Below are positions 1 through 8,202 of a DNA stretch of 32,079 nt, piece after piece. How positions within the stretch are numbered: the first letter of the stretch is position 1; each line of letters starts with the position of its first letter. The DNA lies in NCBI GenBank assembly GCA_900549025.1, contig URMZ01000021.1, positions 1-32,079 of the forward strand. Reading direction: 5' to 3'. The DNA is from an uncultured Collinsella sp. Its GTDB lineage: Bacteria > Actinomycetota > Coriobacteriia > Coriobacteriales > Coriobacteriaceae. The position numbers and the translations under genes were made by a program. The notes beneath the pieces were generated by a model. It did no database searches. It was not told the origin of the DNA and worked only from the letters and a program-made list of their open reading frames with translations.

Positions 1-38
1 CGCGCAAATGCAAATGCGCGCCCGGCCCCACTTCTAAG

Positions 39-101
39 TTGCGGTGAAATAGGGACTGTTTTTGCTGGCAAAAGGCTTAATCAATCCCTATTTCACCGCA
101 A
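39..101. repeat. Palindromic intergenic repeat, copy 1
   Basis: Seventeen-base arms (TTGCGGTGAAATAGGGA and its reverse complement) are perfectly inverted around a 29-nt loop. A second copy with identical arms and the same loop length lies at 2427-2489; the loops match at about 21 of 29 positions. It lies just beyond the stop codon of the minus-strand zinc-ribbon gene, so it could also serve as a transcript-end hairpin, although no T-run is present. It looks like a REP-type repeat; its mobility is inferred. Confidence 0.75.
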
Positions 102-121
102 GTTTTGATCAGTTGTTGGGA

Positions 122-1168
122 TTACTTCACCTCGATGGGTGCGGCGCCGGGGTAGCGGTCCTCAAAGTCCAGACGGTATTTGTTGTCGTTGGTGCCCGCT
201 ACGTTGTCGCGCGCCAGCGGTGCCACGATCTCGTCCTTGTGGTTGGCGGGGCTGGAGTACTCAAGGCTGATCTCCCAGGCATCGCAAATGACGTCAATGC
301 GATTCTCCAGGTCGTCGTAGAGCGCGATGATGTCTTTCCACGAGCTGTAGTTTTGCGAGTCGATGGGAACGTCCAGGTCCTCGACCTCGTCCTTGAGGTC
401 GTCGATCTGATCCTCGAGCGCCTCGGCGGCATCGCTGGCCGACTGACGCGAGCTTCGGTCATCCTTAAGGTAATACGTGTTAAACGTGGTGGCGCAGTCG
501 CGAACCTGCTGATCAAGATCGGAGAGCCTGCTGTAGTAGGAGCTCAGCTGGTCGTAGACGTTCTGCTCGCTGATGGTGGCGGCATCGTGGACGTCATCGT
601 CATCATCATCGTCAAGCTTGTTGGGGTCGCCCTTGACGGACGCATCGTCGTTATCGTGGTCGATCTTGACCTTCTCGATCGTCGTGCCCTTGGTATCATC
701 GGCGCCCTTGTCGAAAGGCTTGATCATAAAGAACACGACGAGCGCGATAATCACGACGATTAGCGCGGCGATGATGCCGATGAGCAGGGCGTTGTTGTTC
801 TTGGGAGCGGCGGGGGCGCCGGCCTGCGGAGCGGCGGTCGGTATGGGCTGCTGCGGCGCGGAGCCGGCTGGCGCCGCCCATTGCTGCGTCGTGTCGACTT
901 CGGGCTGGGGAGCGGGCACGGGCTGATGGGCGGACTGTACGGTCACGTCTGTCGGTTGGGGCTGAGTCGACGTGGGCTGCTGCGCAGACTGAATCGTGGT
1001 CGCGGCGGTGTCGAAGACGGCGTCGGGCGCGGCGGCATGTTCGGCTGCCTGCGCATCCTCATGCGACTGAGAGGCCTGGCCATCATCGGTTACCGGCGTT
1101 CCGCAGCTGGTGCAAAAACGCTCGTCGTCATTCAGAAGCTTGCCGCAATGGGTACAAAACCGGGGCAT
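122..1168 (-). CDS. Zinc-ribbon domain membrane protein
   Basis: The product has 348 residues. An N-terminal zinc ribbon has two CxxC pairs (residues about 5-8 and 19-22: CTHCG and CTSCG). A Pro/Gln/Ala-rich linker runs to about residue 123, and one hydrophobic segment (about 127-148) is followed by Lys-Pro-Phe, giving a cytoplasmic ribbon and an exported C-terminal half. That half carries an Asp run (seven D in a row) and a helical, acidic region likely to form a coiled coil. The start at 1168 was chosen because AAGGAA precedes it; an in-frame ATG five codons upstream has no ribosome-binding site. A minus-strand TATAAT at 1205-1200 is a plausible -10 box. Function unknown; such zinc-ribbon plus single-TM proteins are common in Actinobacteria and Firmicutes. 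Confidence 0.85.
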   Translation of the reverse strand: MPRFCTHCGKLLNDDERFCTSCGTPVTDDGQASQSHEDAQAAEHAAAPDAVFDTAATTIQSAQQPTSTQPQPTDVTVQSAHQPVPAPQPEVDTTQQWAAPAGSAPQQPIPTAAPQAGAPAAPKNNNALLIGIIAALIVVIIALVVFFMIKPFDKGADDTKGTTIEKVKIDHDNDDASVKGDPNKLDDDDDDDVHDAATISEQNVYDQLSSYYSRLSDLDQQVRDCATTFNTYYLKDDRSSRQSASDAAEALEDQIDDLKDEVEDLDVPIDSQNYSSWKDIIALYDDLENRIDVICDAWEISLEYSSPANHKDEIVAPLARDNVAGTNDNKYRLDFEDRYPGAAPIEVK

Positions 1169-1351
1169 GATGGTTCCTTCCATTCGATGTGTTGGCTAGA
1201 TTATAAGGTGGTTCAGGTGCGGTTGAGCCGCGCCGACCCAACTGGTTATGTGAGGATGATCATGTCGCGCAAGCCCTGTCGCATGCGTCACAATGAGTGC
1301 GGCGTGCCGGGTGTCCGGCGCGGCCGTTTATCGACGGCTCGGTAGAATGCG

Positions 1352-2425
1352 ATGGTGGGGAGTGAGTCTGTGTACTGCGGCGAGCAAGGTCGGGGTGGTG
1401 GCGACAACGTGGAGGCGTTCCGGTTCCCGCCGGGGGATGCACCCCTCGCTGCGCGCGATTGCTCGCGTCGAGTGTTTTGTGCCGGGATGTTGACCGGAGC
1501 GCTTGCCTCGGTGATGAGTCTCGGCGGTTGTGCCGCGCGCCGCAACGAGGCTGAGGGCTCCGCTGTCCCTGTCAAACAAAAAGCGAATCATCCGTCCGCT
1601 CAAAAGGCGGAAGCTGTCTCCCGGGCTTCTTGGATTGCCGGCCTTCAGCAAGATATCGAAGCCCTTGTCGAGCCGTATGGTGGGTCTACCTCGGTCTATG
1701 CTGTGGCGCTTGATCCTCAAACGTTCGCGTCGCTCGATGGTGAAGTCGCTGTGGCGCCGGACGCGCGACGTGTGGCGGCAAGCATCATCAAGCTTCCCAT
1801 TCTTGCTTGTGCGCTCGAGACCGTGGCGGCGGGCGAGCTGTCCCTCGACGAGCAGATAACGGTAGCGCAACAGGATATCGTGGGTGGCAGCGGCAACATT
1901 CAGTCGCGCGGCGCGGGTGTGTCGTACAGTATTGACGAGCTACTGCACGCTATGATCGCCCAGAGCGATAACGTGGCAGCGAACCTTGTTATCGGCAGAC
2001 TTGGCATGGATACGGTCAACGAAACGTGTGCCGCATGGGGGCTGACCCAGACCGTGCTCGCTCGTTTGATGATGGACACCGAGGCCCAGGCACAAGGTCG
2101 CGAGAACTATACGAGCGCCCGTGATGCTGCGGCCGTGTTGCAGCGGCTGGCGGCGGGGACAATCGCGACGCCCGAGCTGTGCGAGCGAGCGCGCGGATAT
2201 CTGCTGGCGCAGGAAGACGCGCGCGGTATTGTCGAGGGCGTTCCCGGCGGCGTTTTGGTCGCGCACAAAACGGGCAGTCTGGCGAATGCTCAGCACGATG
2301 CCGCAATCGTCTACGCCGAGCGCCCTTACGTGCTGGCAATCCTCACCCAAGACCTCGAACGCGAGCAGGCCCTAGCCCTCGAGCGCGACATTTCCTTCGC
2401 CATCTATACCCGTGCCCACTCCTAA
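1352..2425 (+). CDS. Serine hydrolase lipoprotein, class A beta-lactamase fold
   Basis: This 357-residue protein has the penicillin-recognising serine hydrolase motifs in order: SIIK (S144, K147), SDN (205-207) and KTGS (306-309). A hydrophobic stretch after two Arg ends in the lipobox LGGC (Cys60), so the protein is probably a lipid-anchored surface enzyme. The usual Glu of the class A omega loop is not evident; the region reads GRENYTSARD instead, so a cell-wall peptidase or penicillin-binding role is as likely as beta-lactamase activity. The start is uncertain: the ATG at 1352 has a weak ribosome-binding site, and GTG at 1409 would shorten the pre-signal extension by 19 residues. A palindromic repeat begins at its stop codon. 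Confidence 0.85.
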   Translation: MVGSESVYCGEQGRGGGDNVEAFRFPPGDAPLAARDCSRRVFCAGMLTGALASVMSLGGCAARRNEAEGSAVPVKQKANHPSAQKAEAVSRASWIAGLQQDIEALVEPYGGSTSVYAVALDPQTFASLDGEVAVAPDARRVAASIIKLPILACALETVAAGELSLDEQITVAQQDIVGGSGNIQSRGAGVSYSIDELLHAMIAQSDNVAANLVIGRLGMDTVNETCAAWGLTQTVLARLMMDTEAQAQGRENYTSARDAAAVLQRLAAGTIATPELCERARGYLLAQEDARGIVEGVPGGVLVAHKTGSLANAQHDAAIVYAERPYVLAILTQDLEREQALALERDISFAIYTRAHS

Positions 2426-2426
2426 C

Positions 2427-2489
2427 TTGCGGTGAAATAGGGATTGTATTTGCTGTTAGAAGGCGTATTCAGTCCCTATTTCACCGCAA
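2427..2489. repeat. Palindromic intergenic repeat, copy 2
   Basis: It has the same 17-base inverted arms and 29-nt loop length as the copy at 39-101. It starts next to the stop codon of the serine hydrolase gene. The two copies flank the zinc-ribbon and serine-hydrolase genes, so recombination between them could delete or invert that 2.4-kb segment; this is inference. Confidence 0.75.
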
Positions 2490-2500
2490 CTTAGAAGGTC

Positions 2501-2554
2501 GGCAGTTGGGGACGTTCCTTTTCTGCCGGCACTTTGGGAACGTTCCTAACTGCC
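2501..2554. repeat. REP-like hairpin of the GGGGACGTTCC family
   Basis: Arms at 2501-2518 and 2537-2554 pair at 16 of 18 positions. The sequence shares the core TTGGGGACGTTCCTT, then TGCCGGC and GGAACGT, with the central hairpin of the large nested repeat at 30593-30776. It lies between the serine hydrolase gene and tmk. No transposase for this repeat family is visible in the window. Confidence 0.65.
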
Positions 2555-2634
2555 ACCTAGCCCCTGCCCCTGGGGTATCATGGCTTGGTTGCTATAACTT
2601 GCATTTTCGCGCCTTGTAGGAAGGGGCTGCGCCC

Positions 2635-3318
2635 ATGGCTTTTGAGCCCGCTCAACATAGCTTTATCACGCTCGAGGGCGTCGACGGCGCCGGCAAGTCC
2701 ACGCAGGCGCGCCTGCTTGCCCGTGCGCTCGAGCTCGCTGGCTACCAGGTTGTGAGCCTGCGCGAGCCGGGTGGCACCGCCATCGGCGAAAAGATCCGCG
2801 CTCTGCTGCTCGACCCCGCCAATACGGCGATGGGCGACACCTGCGAGTTGTTGCTCTACGAGGCGGCGCGCGCCCAGTTGGTGCACGAGGTCATAGCTCC
2901 CGCCCTCGCTGTCGGCAAGGTGGTCCTGTGCGACCGTTTCTACGATTCCACGACCTGCTACCAGGCGTTTGCCGACGGCCTCGACCGCCAGATAGTGCGC
3001 GATGCCAACAACCTGGCTGTCGCCGGTACGCATCCGGCGCTCACGCTCGTCTATCACATCACGCCCGAGCAGGCGGCGCTGCGCATGGCGGCCCGCGGTG
3101 CGGCCGATCGTATGGAGGCCAAGGGCATGGCCTTCCAGGAGCGCGTCTACCAGGGATTTTACGCTATCGCTGCCGAGGAACCCGCCCGCGTAAAGCTCAT
3201 CGACGCCACTGCGTCGATCGCAGACGTCTTCGCGCAGACGGTCGAGCTGGTTCGCGCGTACGGTCTCGACATTCCCCAAGACGCCGTCGCCGCCGCGCTT
3301 GCCAAGGAGGCCGAGTAA
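2635..3318 (+). CDS. tmk: Thymidylate kinase
   Basis: The enzyme phosphorylates dTMP to dTDP with ATP in the dTTP pathway. The 227-residue length is close to the family norm. The P-loop GVDGAGKST is near residue 18, an REPGGT motif is near residue 43, the conserved DRFYDST is near residue 100, and a lid-region Arg cluster lies near residues 145-160. The ATG is preceded by AGGAAGGGG. It heads a tmk-holB-ricT operon; in Bacillus subtilis the same order occurs with yaaQ and yaaR inserted, and these are absent here. Confidence 0.97.
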   Translation: MAFEPAQHSFITLEGVDGAGKSTQARLLARALELAGYQVVSLREPGGTAIGEKIRALLLDPANTAMGDTCELLLYEAARAQLVHEVIAPALAVGKVVLCDRFYDSTTCYQAFADGLDRQIVRDANNLAVAGTHPALTLVYHITPEQAALRMAARGAADRMEAKGMAFQERVYQGFYAIAAEEPARVKLIDATASIADVFAQTVELVRAYGLDIPQDAVAAALAKEAE

Positions 3319-3319
3319 C

Positions 3320-4447
3320 ATGGCCCCCGCTCAGGCAAGCCTGCTGGCCAAGCTCGACACCCAACAGCGCGTGCGCGACTTCTTGACCAACGCCATCGCA
3401 AGCGGCCGCGCATCGCACGCCTACCTGTTTTTGGGCGCGCCCGGCGCCGGTAAGCTCGACGCCGCATGGGCGCTTGCCCAGGCATTCCTGTGCGAGCAGG
3501 GCGGCTGTGGCTCGTGCGACAGCTGCGTACGCGTCGCCCGCCATACGCATCCCGACGTGCACTATTACACGCCCGAAAGTGCTACGGGCTACCTCATCGC
3601 GCAGACCCGCGAGCTGCTCGACGACGTGCCCCTGGCCCCCATCCGCGCCAAGGCAAAGGTCTACATCATCGACCGTGCCGAGCAGCTGCGCGCCAACACC
3701 GCCAACGCGCTGCTCAAAACGCTCGAGGAACCGCCCGAGGGCGTTATGTTCATCCTGTTGGGCACCTCGGCCGACGTGATGCTGCCCACCATCGTGAGCC
3801 GCTGCCAGTGCGTGCCGTTTCGGCTGGTGTCGCCTACTGTGGCCGCGCAGGCCGTGAGCCGCGCCACCGGTCAGGATATCGCGCGTTGTCGCATGGCCGT
3901 CGCCGTGGCGGGAAGCCCCACGCGTGGCATCGAGTTCCTCAAGAGCGCCGAGCGCCAGGACGCCCGTCGCCAGATGGTCCGTGCCATCGACTCGCTCATC
4001 GCCGCCGACGAGGCCGATGTGCTCAGTCGCGCCAAGTCGCTCATCGTCGCCGTCAAGGCGCCGCTCGCCGAGGTCAAGTCCACGCAGGAAAAGGTGCTCG
4101 AGCAAAATGCCGACTACCTGTCGCGTGGAGCATTGAAGCAGCTTGAGGACCGCAACAAGCGCGAACTCAACGCGCGCGAGCGTTCGGGTATCATGGAAGC
4201 GCTGGCGAGCGCGCGGACGCTCATGCGCGACGTGCTGCTGACGCTTCAGGATGAGGCGGCAGACGTTGTGAACGAGGACGTGCGCGACACGATCGGGCGG
4301 CTTGCCGCCGCGACCAATGTTGCGGGTGCCACCCGGGCGCTCGAGGCGGTTACCACCGCTGAGCGCAACATCGCCAGAAACGTTACTCCCCAGCTGGCCA
4401 TCGAGGTCATGCTGTTCGATATCAGGAAGGCACTGAAATGCCGTTAG
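3320..4447 (+). CDS. holB: DNA polymerase III subunit delta-prime
   Basis: This clamp-loader AAA+ subunit has 375 residues. It has a P-loop-like GAPGAGKLDAA, a zinc-binding cysteine cluster (CEQGGCGSCDSC), the sensor-region motif ANALLKTLEEPP, and an SRC-type arginine-finger motif (IVSRCQ). The ATG at 3320 is one base after the tmk stop and has AAGGAGG 10 bases upstream; an ATG seven codons upstream would overlap tmk and has no comparable site. Its 3' end overlaps ricT by 10 bases, suggesting translational coupling. The loader P-loop has Lys-Leu after GAG rather than the usual Lys-Ser/Thr, as often seen in delta-prime, which does not hydrolyse ATP. Confidence 0.94.
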   Translation: MAPAQASLLAKLDTQQRVRDFLTNAIASGRASHAYLFLGAPGAGKLDAAWALAQAFLCEQGGCGSCDSCVRVARHTHPDVHYYTPESATGYLIAQTRELLDDVPLAPIRAKAKVYIIDRAEQLRANTANALLKTLEEPPEGVMFILLGTSADVMLPTIVSRCQCVPFRLVSPTVAAQAVSRATGQDIARCRMAVAVAGSPTRGIEFLKSAERQDARRQMVRAIDSLIAADEADVLSRAKSLIVAVKAPLAEVKSTQEKVLEQNADYLSRGALKQLEDRNKRELNARERSGIMEALASARTLMRDVLLTLQDEAADVVNEDVRDTIGRLAAATNVAGATRALEAVTTAERNIARNVTPQLAIEVMLFDIRKALKCR

Positions 4448-6138
4448 TCGTACCCGTTAAGTTTACCTACGCCTCGCGCGACCTGTGGTTCGACCCACAG
4501 GATCTGGATATCCTCGAGGCCGATTATGCCATTTGTTCTACCGAGCGCGGAACCGAGATCGGCCTGGTCACGGCCGATCCCTTCGAGGTGCCGCTCGACG
4601 AAATCGGTCAGCCGCTCAAGCCCGTGTTGCGCGTAGCGAGCGACATCGACCTGCAGCTTGCCGATGACCTGGCTATCCAGGGTGACGAGGCCATGGTCGA
4701 CTTCCGCCGCCTGGTCAAGGAGCTCGACCTCGAGATGAAGCCGGTCGGCGTCGAGTACCTGTTTGGCGGCGAGAAGGCTGTGTTCTACTTTGCTGCCGAG
4801 GAACGCGTCGATTTCCGTCAGCTCGTCAAGGACCTGTCCTCGACGCTGCACATTCGCGTTGACATGCGCCAGATTGGCGTGCGTGACGAGACCCGCCTGG
4901 TGGGCGGCTATGCCCAGTGCGGCCAGGAGCTCTGCTGCACACGCTTTGGCGGACAGTTTGAGCCGGTTTCGATCCGCATGGCAAAAGAGCAGGACCTGCC
5001 GCTCAACTCGTCCAAGATCAGCGGCGTCTGCGGCCGCCTGATGTGCTGCCTGCGCTACGAGTTCGAGGCGTACAAGGACTTTAAGAGCCGCGCGCCCAAA
5101 AAGAAGACGCTTATCGACACGCCGCTTGGCAAGGCGCGCATCCAGGAATATGACACGCCGCGTGAGCAGCTGGTGTTGCGCCTGGAGAACGGCAAAGTCT
5201 TTAAGGTCAACCTGGCCGACATGACCTGCTCTGAGGGCTGCAAAAAGAAGGCCGCCGAGCAGGGCTGCAACTGCCGCCCCGACTGCGTGACGCGCGATGT
5301 GCTCGAGCGTATCGAGTCGCCCGAGATGCGCTTGGCGCTTATGGAGCTCGACCGCGAGAACGGCGTCGACGTGGGCGATGGCCTGTCGAGCGCCGACCGT
5401 CTGGCGGGGACGACGATGCCCAAGCGCCGCCGTCGCGATGCGGACGCCGATACCCGTGCCGGTCAGAGCCAGGGCGAGGGTCGCGGCCGCGGTAAGGGTC
5501 GCGGCAAGGCCGAGGCACCCGAGGCCGAGGAGGCTGCCGGTGGACGTCGCCGCCGCAAGCGTTCGGGTTCGGTCGATGCCGGCGAGACCGCTCCCGCAGG
5601 CAAGAACTCCTCCCGCGAGCGCGAGGCTCAGCAGCCTCAGCAGCAAAACCGCGGCGGTGGCATGAATCCCACGCGCCGTCGTCGCCGCCATTTGTCGAGC
5701 GAGGAGCGCGAGGACGCCTTCCGCGCCGCAGCCGCTCGCGAAGCCGGTGCCGCCCCCAAGGGTGGTTCGGGTTCCGATATGCCTGCCGATAAGGGTGGCA
5801 AGCAGCGCAACGATGACGAGCGCGCCCCGCGTCCGCGTCGTCGCCATTCCTCGGGCACGCAGCAAAAGCCCTCGGTGCCCTCCGTGGCCGATCAGATCTC
5901 GGATGGCGAGGTCAAGGTCACGCGCCGTCGCCCCGGAGATGGCGGAGGGACGGCCGCCAAGGCCGCGCGCGGTGCCGCTCGTGACGAACGCGAGTCGCGC
6001 GAAGATCGTGGTGGCGAGGGTTCGGCCGACCAGGGCCAGAAGCGCCGTCGCCGTCGCCGTTCCCGCAAGCCGCGTCAAGATGGCGGTGAGGGCTCGACCC
6101 AAAACTCGTCCGCACCGCAACCGCCCACCGGCGAATAG
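4438..6138 (+). CDS. ricT: RicT/YaaT-type PSP1-domain protein with long Arg/Gly-rich tail
   Basis: Residues 1 to about 290 match the PSP1 family. They include the Cys-rich signature QCGQELCCTRFGG, then SGVCGRLMCCLRYE, and a further Cys cluster near residues 262-283. In B. subtilis, RicT works with RicA and RicF as an Fe-S complex that steers RNase Y in mRNA maturation and affects competence and sporulation. From about residue 327 to 566 the protein is low-complexity, with repeated Arg runs (RRRRR blocks), GRGRGKGRGK, and many Gly, Ser, Gln and acidic residues. The Bacillus protein is only about 275 residues, so half of this protein is an added tail, probably RNA-binding or condensate-forming (inference). 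It ends before a hairpin at 6203-6236. Confidence 0.9.
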   Translation: MPLVVPVKFTYASRDLWFDPQDLDILEADYAICSTERGTEIGLVTADPFEVPLDEIGQPLKPVLRVASDIDLQLADDLAIQGDEAMVDFRRLVKELDLEMKPVGVEYLFGGEKAVFYFAAEERVDFRQLVKDLSSTLHIRVDMRQIGVRDETRLVGGYAQCGQELCCTRFGGQFEPVSIRMAKEQDLPLNSSKISGVCGRLMCCLRYEFEAYKDFKSRAPKKKTLIDTPLGKARIQEYDTPREQLVLRLENGKVFKVNLADMTCSEGCKKKAAEQGCNCRPDCVTRDVLERIESPEMRLALMELDRENGVDVGDGLSSADRLAGTTMPKRRRRDADADTRAGQSQGEGRGRGKGRGKAEAPEAEEAAGGRRRRKRSGSVDAGETAPAGKNSSREREAQQPQQQNRGGGMNPTRRRRRHLSSEEREDAFRAAAAREAGAAPKGGSGSDMPADKGGKQRNDDERAPRPRRRHSSGTQQKPSVPSVADQISDGEVKVTRRRPGDGGGTAAKAARGAARDERESREDRGGEGSADQGQKRRRRRRSRKPRQDGGEGSTQNSSAPQPPTGE

Positions 6139-6202
6139 CGCCCGCAAACGGATTTAACCCGCCTGGCCCCAAACGCGTCGGGGTACCATAGCGCTGAATC
6201 AA

Positions 6203-6236
6203 CAACCCTCCCTGCGACCGAGCGTAGGGAGGGTTG
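6203..6236 (+). promoter_or_regulatory. Hairpin carrying the comF Shine-Dalgarno sequence
   Basis: An 11-bp perfect stem (CAACCCTCCCT / AGGGAGGGTTG) is extendable by three inner pairs. The 3' arm contains AGGGAGGG, seven to ten bases before the GTG start of comF at 6241. No T-run follows, so a pure intrinsic terminator is less convincing than a structure that ends ricT transcription and/or hides the comF ribosome-binding site. Confidence 0.6.
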
Positions 6237-6240
6237 TGTC

Positions 6241-7047
6241 GTGAAGAGACATTTGAATGTGTTGGGATGCCTGCAAGGTGCCGGCATCCTACCGTTTGCG
6301 GACGAATTGCTACCGTTTGCCGAGCAGGCGGCGCACGAGGCGCTTGAGGCGTTGTCACCCACGCGATGTGCCGGCTGCGAGCGCGCCGGTGCGCTTATTT
6401 GCCAAGACTGCCTGGCCGCGCTTGCGCTCATCGACCCGCGGCATAGCTGCACTCGATGCGGCGCCCCGTTTGGAGACTTGCTGTGCACCGAGTGCTCGGT
6501 CGAGGGTACGTCCTCGGCGATGGCCGAAGCTCTCGACCGGTGCCTGGCATGTGCCGTTTACACGCATCCGCTGCCGCGGGTCATTAAAGCGTACAAAGAC
6601 GCGGGCGAGCGACGCCTGGCGCCGTATCTGGCAGAGCTGCTATACGATACCGCCTTACATGCCCAGGTCGCGGCACCCGATCGCTACGGTGGTGTGTTGT
6701 CCGGTGCCGATGCGGTGGTGTTTGTGCCCGCGACGTCGGCGGCGTTTCGGCGGCGAGGCTTCGATCATATGGAAGCCATCGCGCGCCCATTTTACGAGCT
6801 GTCGGGTGTTCCGCTGCTCGACGCCCTCGTTAAGTACGGCCATGGCGACCAGCGTGAACTCGGTCGTGAAGAACGCCGTGAACGCGCCCGAGGCATGTAC
6901 GAGACCGTTGAGGACGTGCGGGGCCGCCGCCTGCTGCTTATCGACGACGTTATCACCACGGGTGCGACGATGGCAGCGGCTTCGGCGGAACTCAAGCGCG
7001 CCGGTGCCGCGGCCGTTGATGGTCTCGCTATCGCACGCGTTTGGTAG
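6241..7047 (+). CDS. comF: ComF family phosphoribosyltransferase-like protein
   Basis: The 268-residue protein has the ComF layout. An N-terminal zinc-ribbon-like region contains CAGCERAGALICQDC and CTRCGAPFGDLLC. The family segment YTHPLPRVIKAYKD follows, and a C-terminal phosphoribosyltransferase domain has the PRPP loop LLLIDDVITTGATM near residues 230-243. ComF proteins are needed for internalisation of transforming DNA in naturally competent bacteria. The GTG start is supported by AGGGAGGG inside the preceding hairpin; no better ATG exists before the zinc cluster. The gene end overlaps or abuts the nuclease-like gene downstream. Confidence 0.92.
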   Translation: MKRHLNVLGCLQGAGILPFADELLPFAEQAAHEALEALSPTRCAGCERAGALICQDCLAALALIDPRHSCTRCGAPFGDLLCTECSVEGTSSAMAEALDRCLACAVYTHPLPRVIKAYKDAGERRLAPYLAELLYDTALHAQVAAPDRYGGVLSGADAVVFVPATSAAFRRRGFDHMEAIARPFYELSGVPLLDALVKYGHGDQRELGREERRERARGMYETVEDVRGRRLLLIDDVITTGATMAAASAELKRAGAAAVDGLAIARVW

Positions 7048-7058
7048 GGGTGATTCGT

Positions 7059-8168
7059 GTGGCGGTAACAATCAGGCAGTGCAACAAACCGACAAAAGAG
7101 CAGCTAGCGGCTTCCGTGATCCTGACGGGCGCCTCGGCGTTGCGTATGATTCGAGCCGAGCGCCGGCAGATGGGCTACGTCGGCTGGAAGGACCTTGAGC
7201 CCGAGGAGGAGCGCCGCGTGCTGTGTACGTCATCACCTTCGGCCGAGGATATCTGTCTTTCCGACCTGGTGCGAATCGGAGCCAAAAGCGGCGAGGTGCA
7301 AGAAGATCTGTGCTTGCTGGTGGGATCTGCGGCGCAGCGCCGCCGCATGCCTGGCGTGGGCTGGTCCGTATGTTCTGGGTTGCCTGTCGGCTCGATTCTA
7401 GAGGTGGAACCGGGGGTGTACAGCCTATCACCCGAGGCCCTTTGTGTTGCCGTCGCCCGCGAGGTCGGCTGTATCCAGGCGTTTGCCCTGGCCCAGGAAC
7501 TGTGTTCCAAGATTTCACTGAGCGATCGCGGGAAGTATCTACCTCCCTATACCTCGCCTGTTGCGAATAGACTTGCAAAGGACAAGGACCACCCGGCAGA
7601 CGTGGGCTACTTTGAAGTCGAGCCGGTGCTGACGCCCGATCGCCTGGCAGATTACCTTGCGGCATGCAAGGGGAGTGCGGCCAAACAACTGCTACGCCTG
7701 TGTCCCTACCTGTCAGAAAACCTGCGCTCACCCATGGAGTGCATCATGCTCGCTCTGTTTTCGCTTCCGTTTTCCTATGGCGGATTTGCCTGCGGTCCCT
7801 TTAAGACCGACTACAAGATCGAGTTCGATGACCGCGCGCAGGCAATCTCGGGGATGCCGCATGCAGTTTGCGATGCGTATCAGGAAACAGCCCGGTTTGA
7901 CCTGGAATACAAAGGTGAGCTGGGCCATTCCTCCCGGAGGGGACGTATCCATGATGAAAAACGCAACACGGGCTTGATTACTATGGGAATCGAGGTCGCG
8001 ACGGTTAACAACGAAATGCTCTGCGACATGGAAGCGATGGAAGCGCTCGCATGGCGCATCCACCAGCGTATGCGAAAGCGGTACCGGAATCGTGTCGATG
8101 CCCGCAGAAAGAAGCAAGAGGCGTTGTTTAACACGCTGCGGGCGTGTTTTGGGCTTAAGCCGGTCTAA
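7059..8168 (+). CDS. AbiEi-like plus Vsr/DUF559-fold putative nuclease
   Basis: The product has 369 residues from the GTG at 7059, which has AGGGG 8 bases upstream; an in-frame TTG at 7041 would overlap comF. The N-terminal two thirds (LTGASALRMIRAERR, and later SPMECIMLALFSLP) resemble the AbiEi-like region found ahead of DUF559 domains. Residues about 281-320 follow the DUF559/Vsr endonuclease pattern: DLEYKGELGH, then IHDEKR, then an L..MG.EV segment. E283 and K285 would be catalytic candidates of a PD-(D/E)XK-type site. No signal peptide or TM segment is seen. Linkage to comF suggests co-expression, but a DNA-uptake role is inference; proteins of this layout are also scattered as orphan genes. 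Confidence 0.7.
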   Translation: MAVTIRQCNKPTKEQLAASVILTGASALRMIRAERRQMGYVGWKDLEPEEERRVLCTSSPSAEDICLSDLVRIGAKSGEVQEDLCLLVGSAAQRRRMPGVGWSVCSGLPVGSILEVEPGVYSLSPEALCVAVAREVGCIQAFALAQELCSKISLSDRGKYLPPYTSPVANRLAKDKDHPADVGYFEVEPVLTPDRLADYLAACKGSAAKQLLRLCPYLSENLRSPMECIMLALFSLPFSYGGFACGPFKTDYKIEFDDRAQAISGMPHAVCDAYQETARFDLEYKGELGHSSRRGRIHDEKRNTGLITMGIEVATVNNEMLCDMEAMEALAWRIHQRMRKRYRNRVDARRKKQEALFNTLRACFGLKPV

Positions 8169-8202
8169 TTCGCGTCGAAAATAGGGGGTTAATCATATGC
8201 CC

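Noticed and set aside
8..20. Short direct repeat CAAATG CAAATG at the window start
   Set aside because: Too short and at the window edge; no array or further copies visible.
1..121. Plus-strand frame starting at 62 (233 codons) opposite the zinc-ribbon gene
   Set aside because: Starts inside the palindromic repeat and is antisense to a gene with clear zinc-ribbon and TM features.
4444..6147. Minus-strand open frame of 567 codons opposite ricT
   Set aside because: It is the antisense of a GC-rich gene with clear family motifs on the plus strand; its translation is low-complexity Ala/Leu/Thr/Arg with no recognisable domain.
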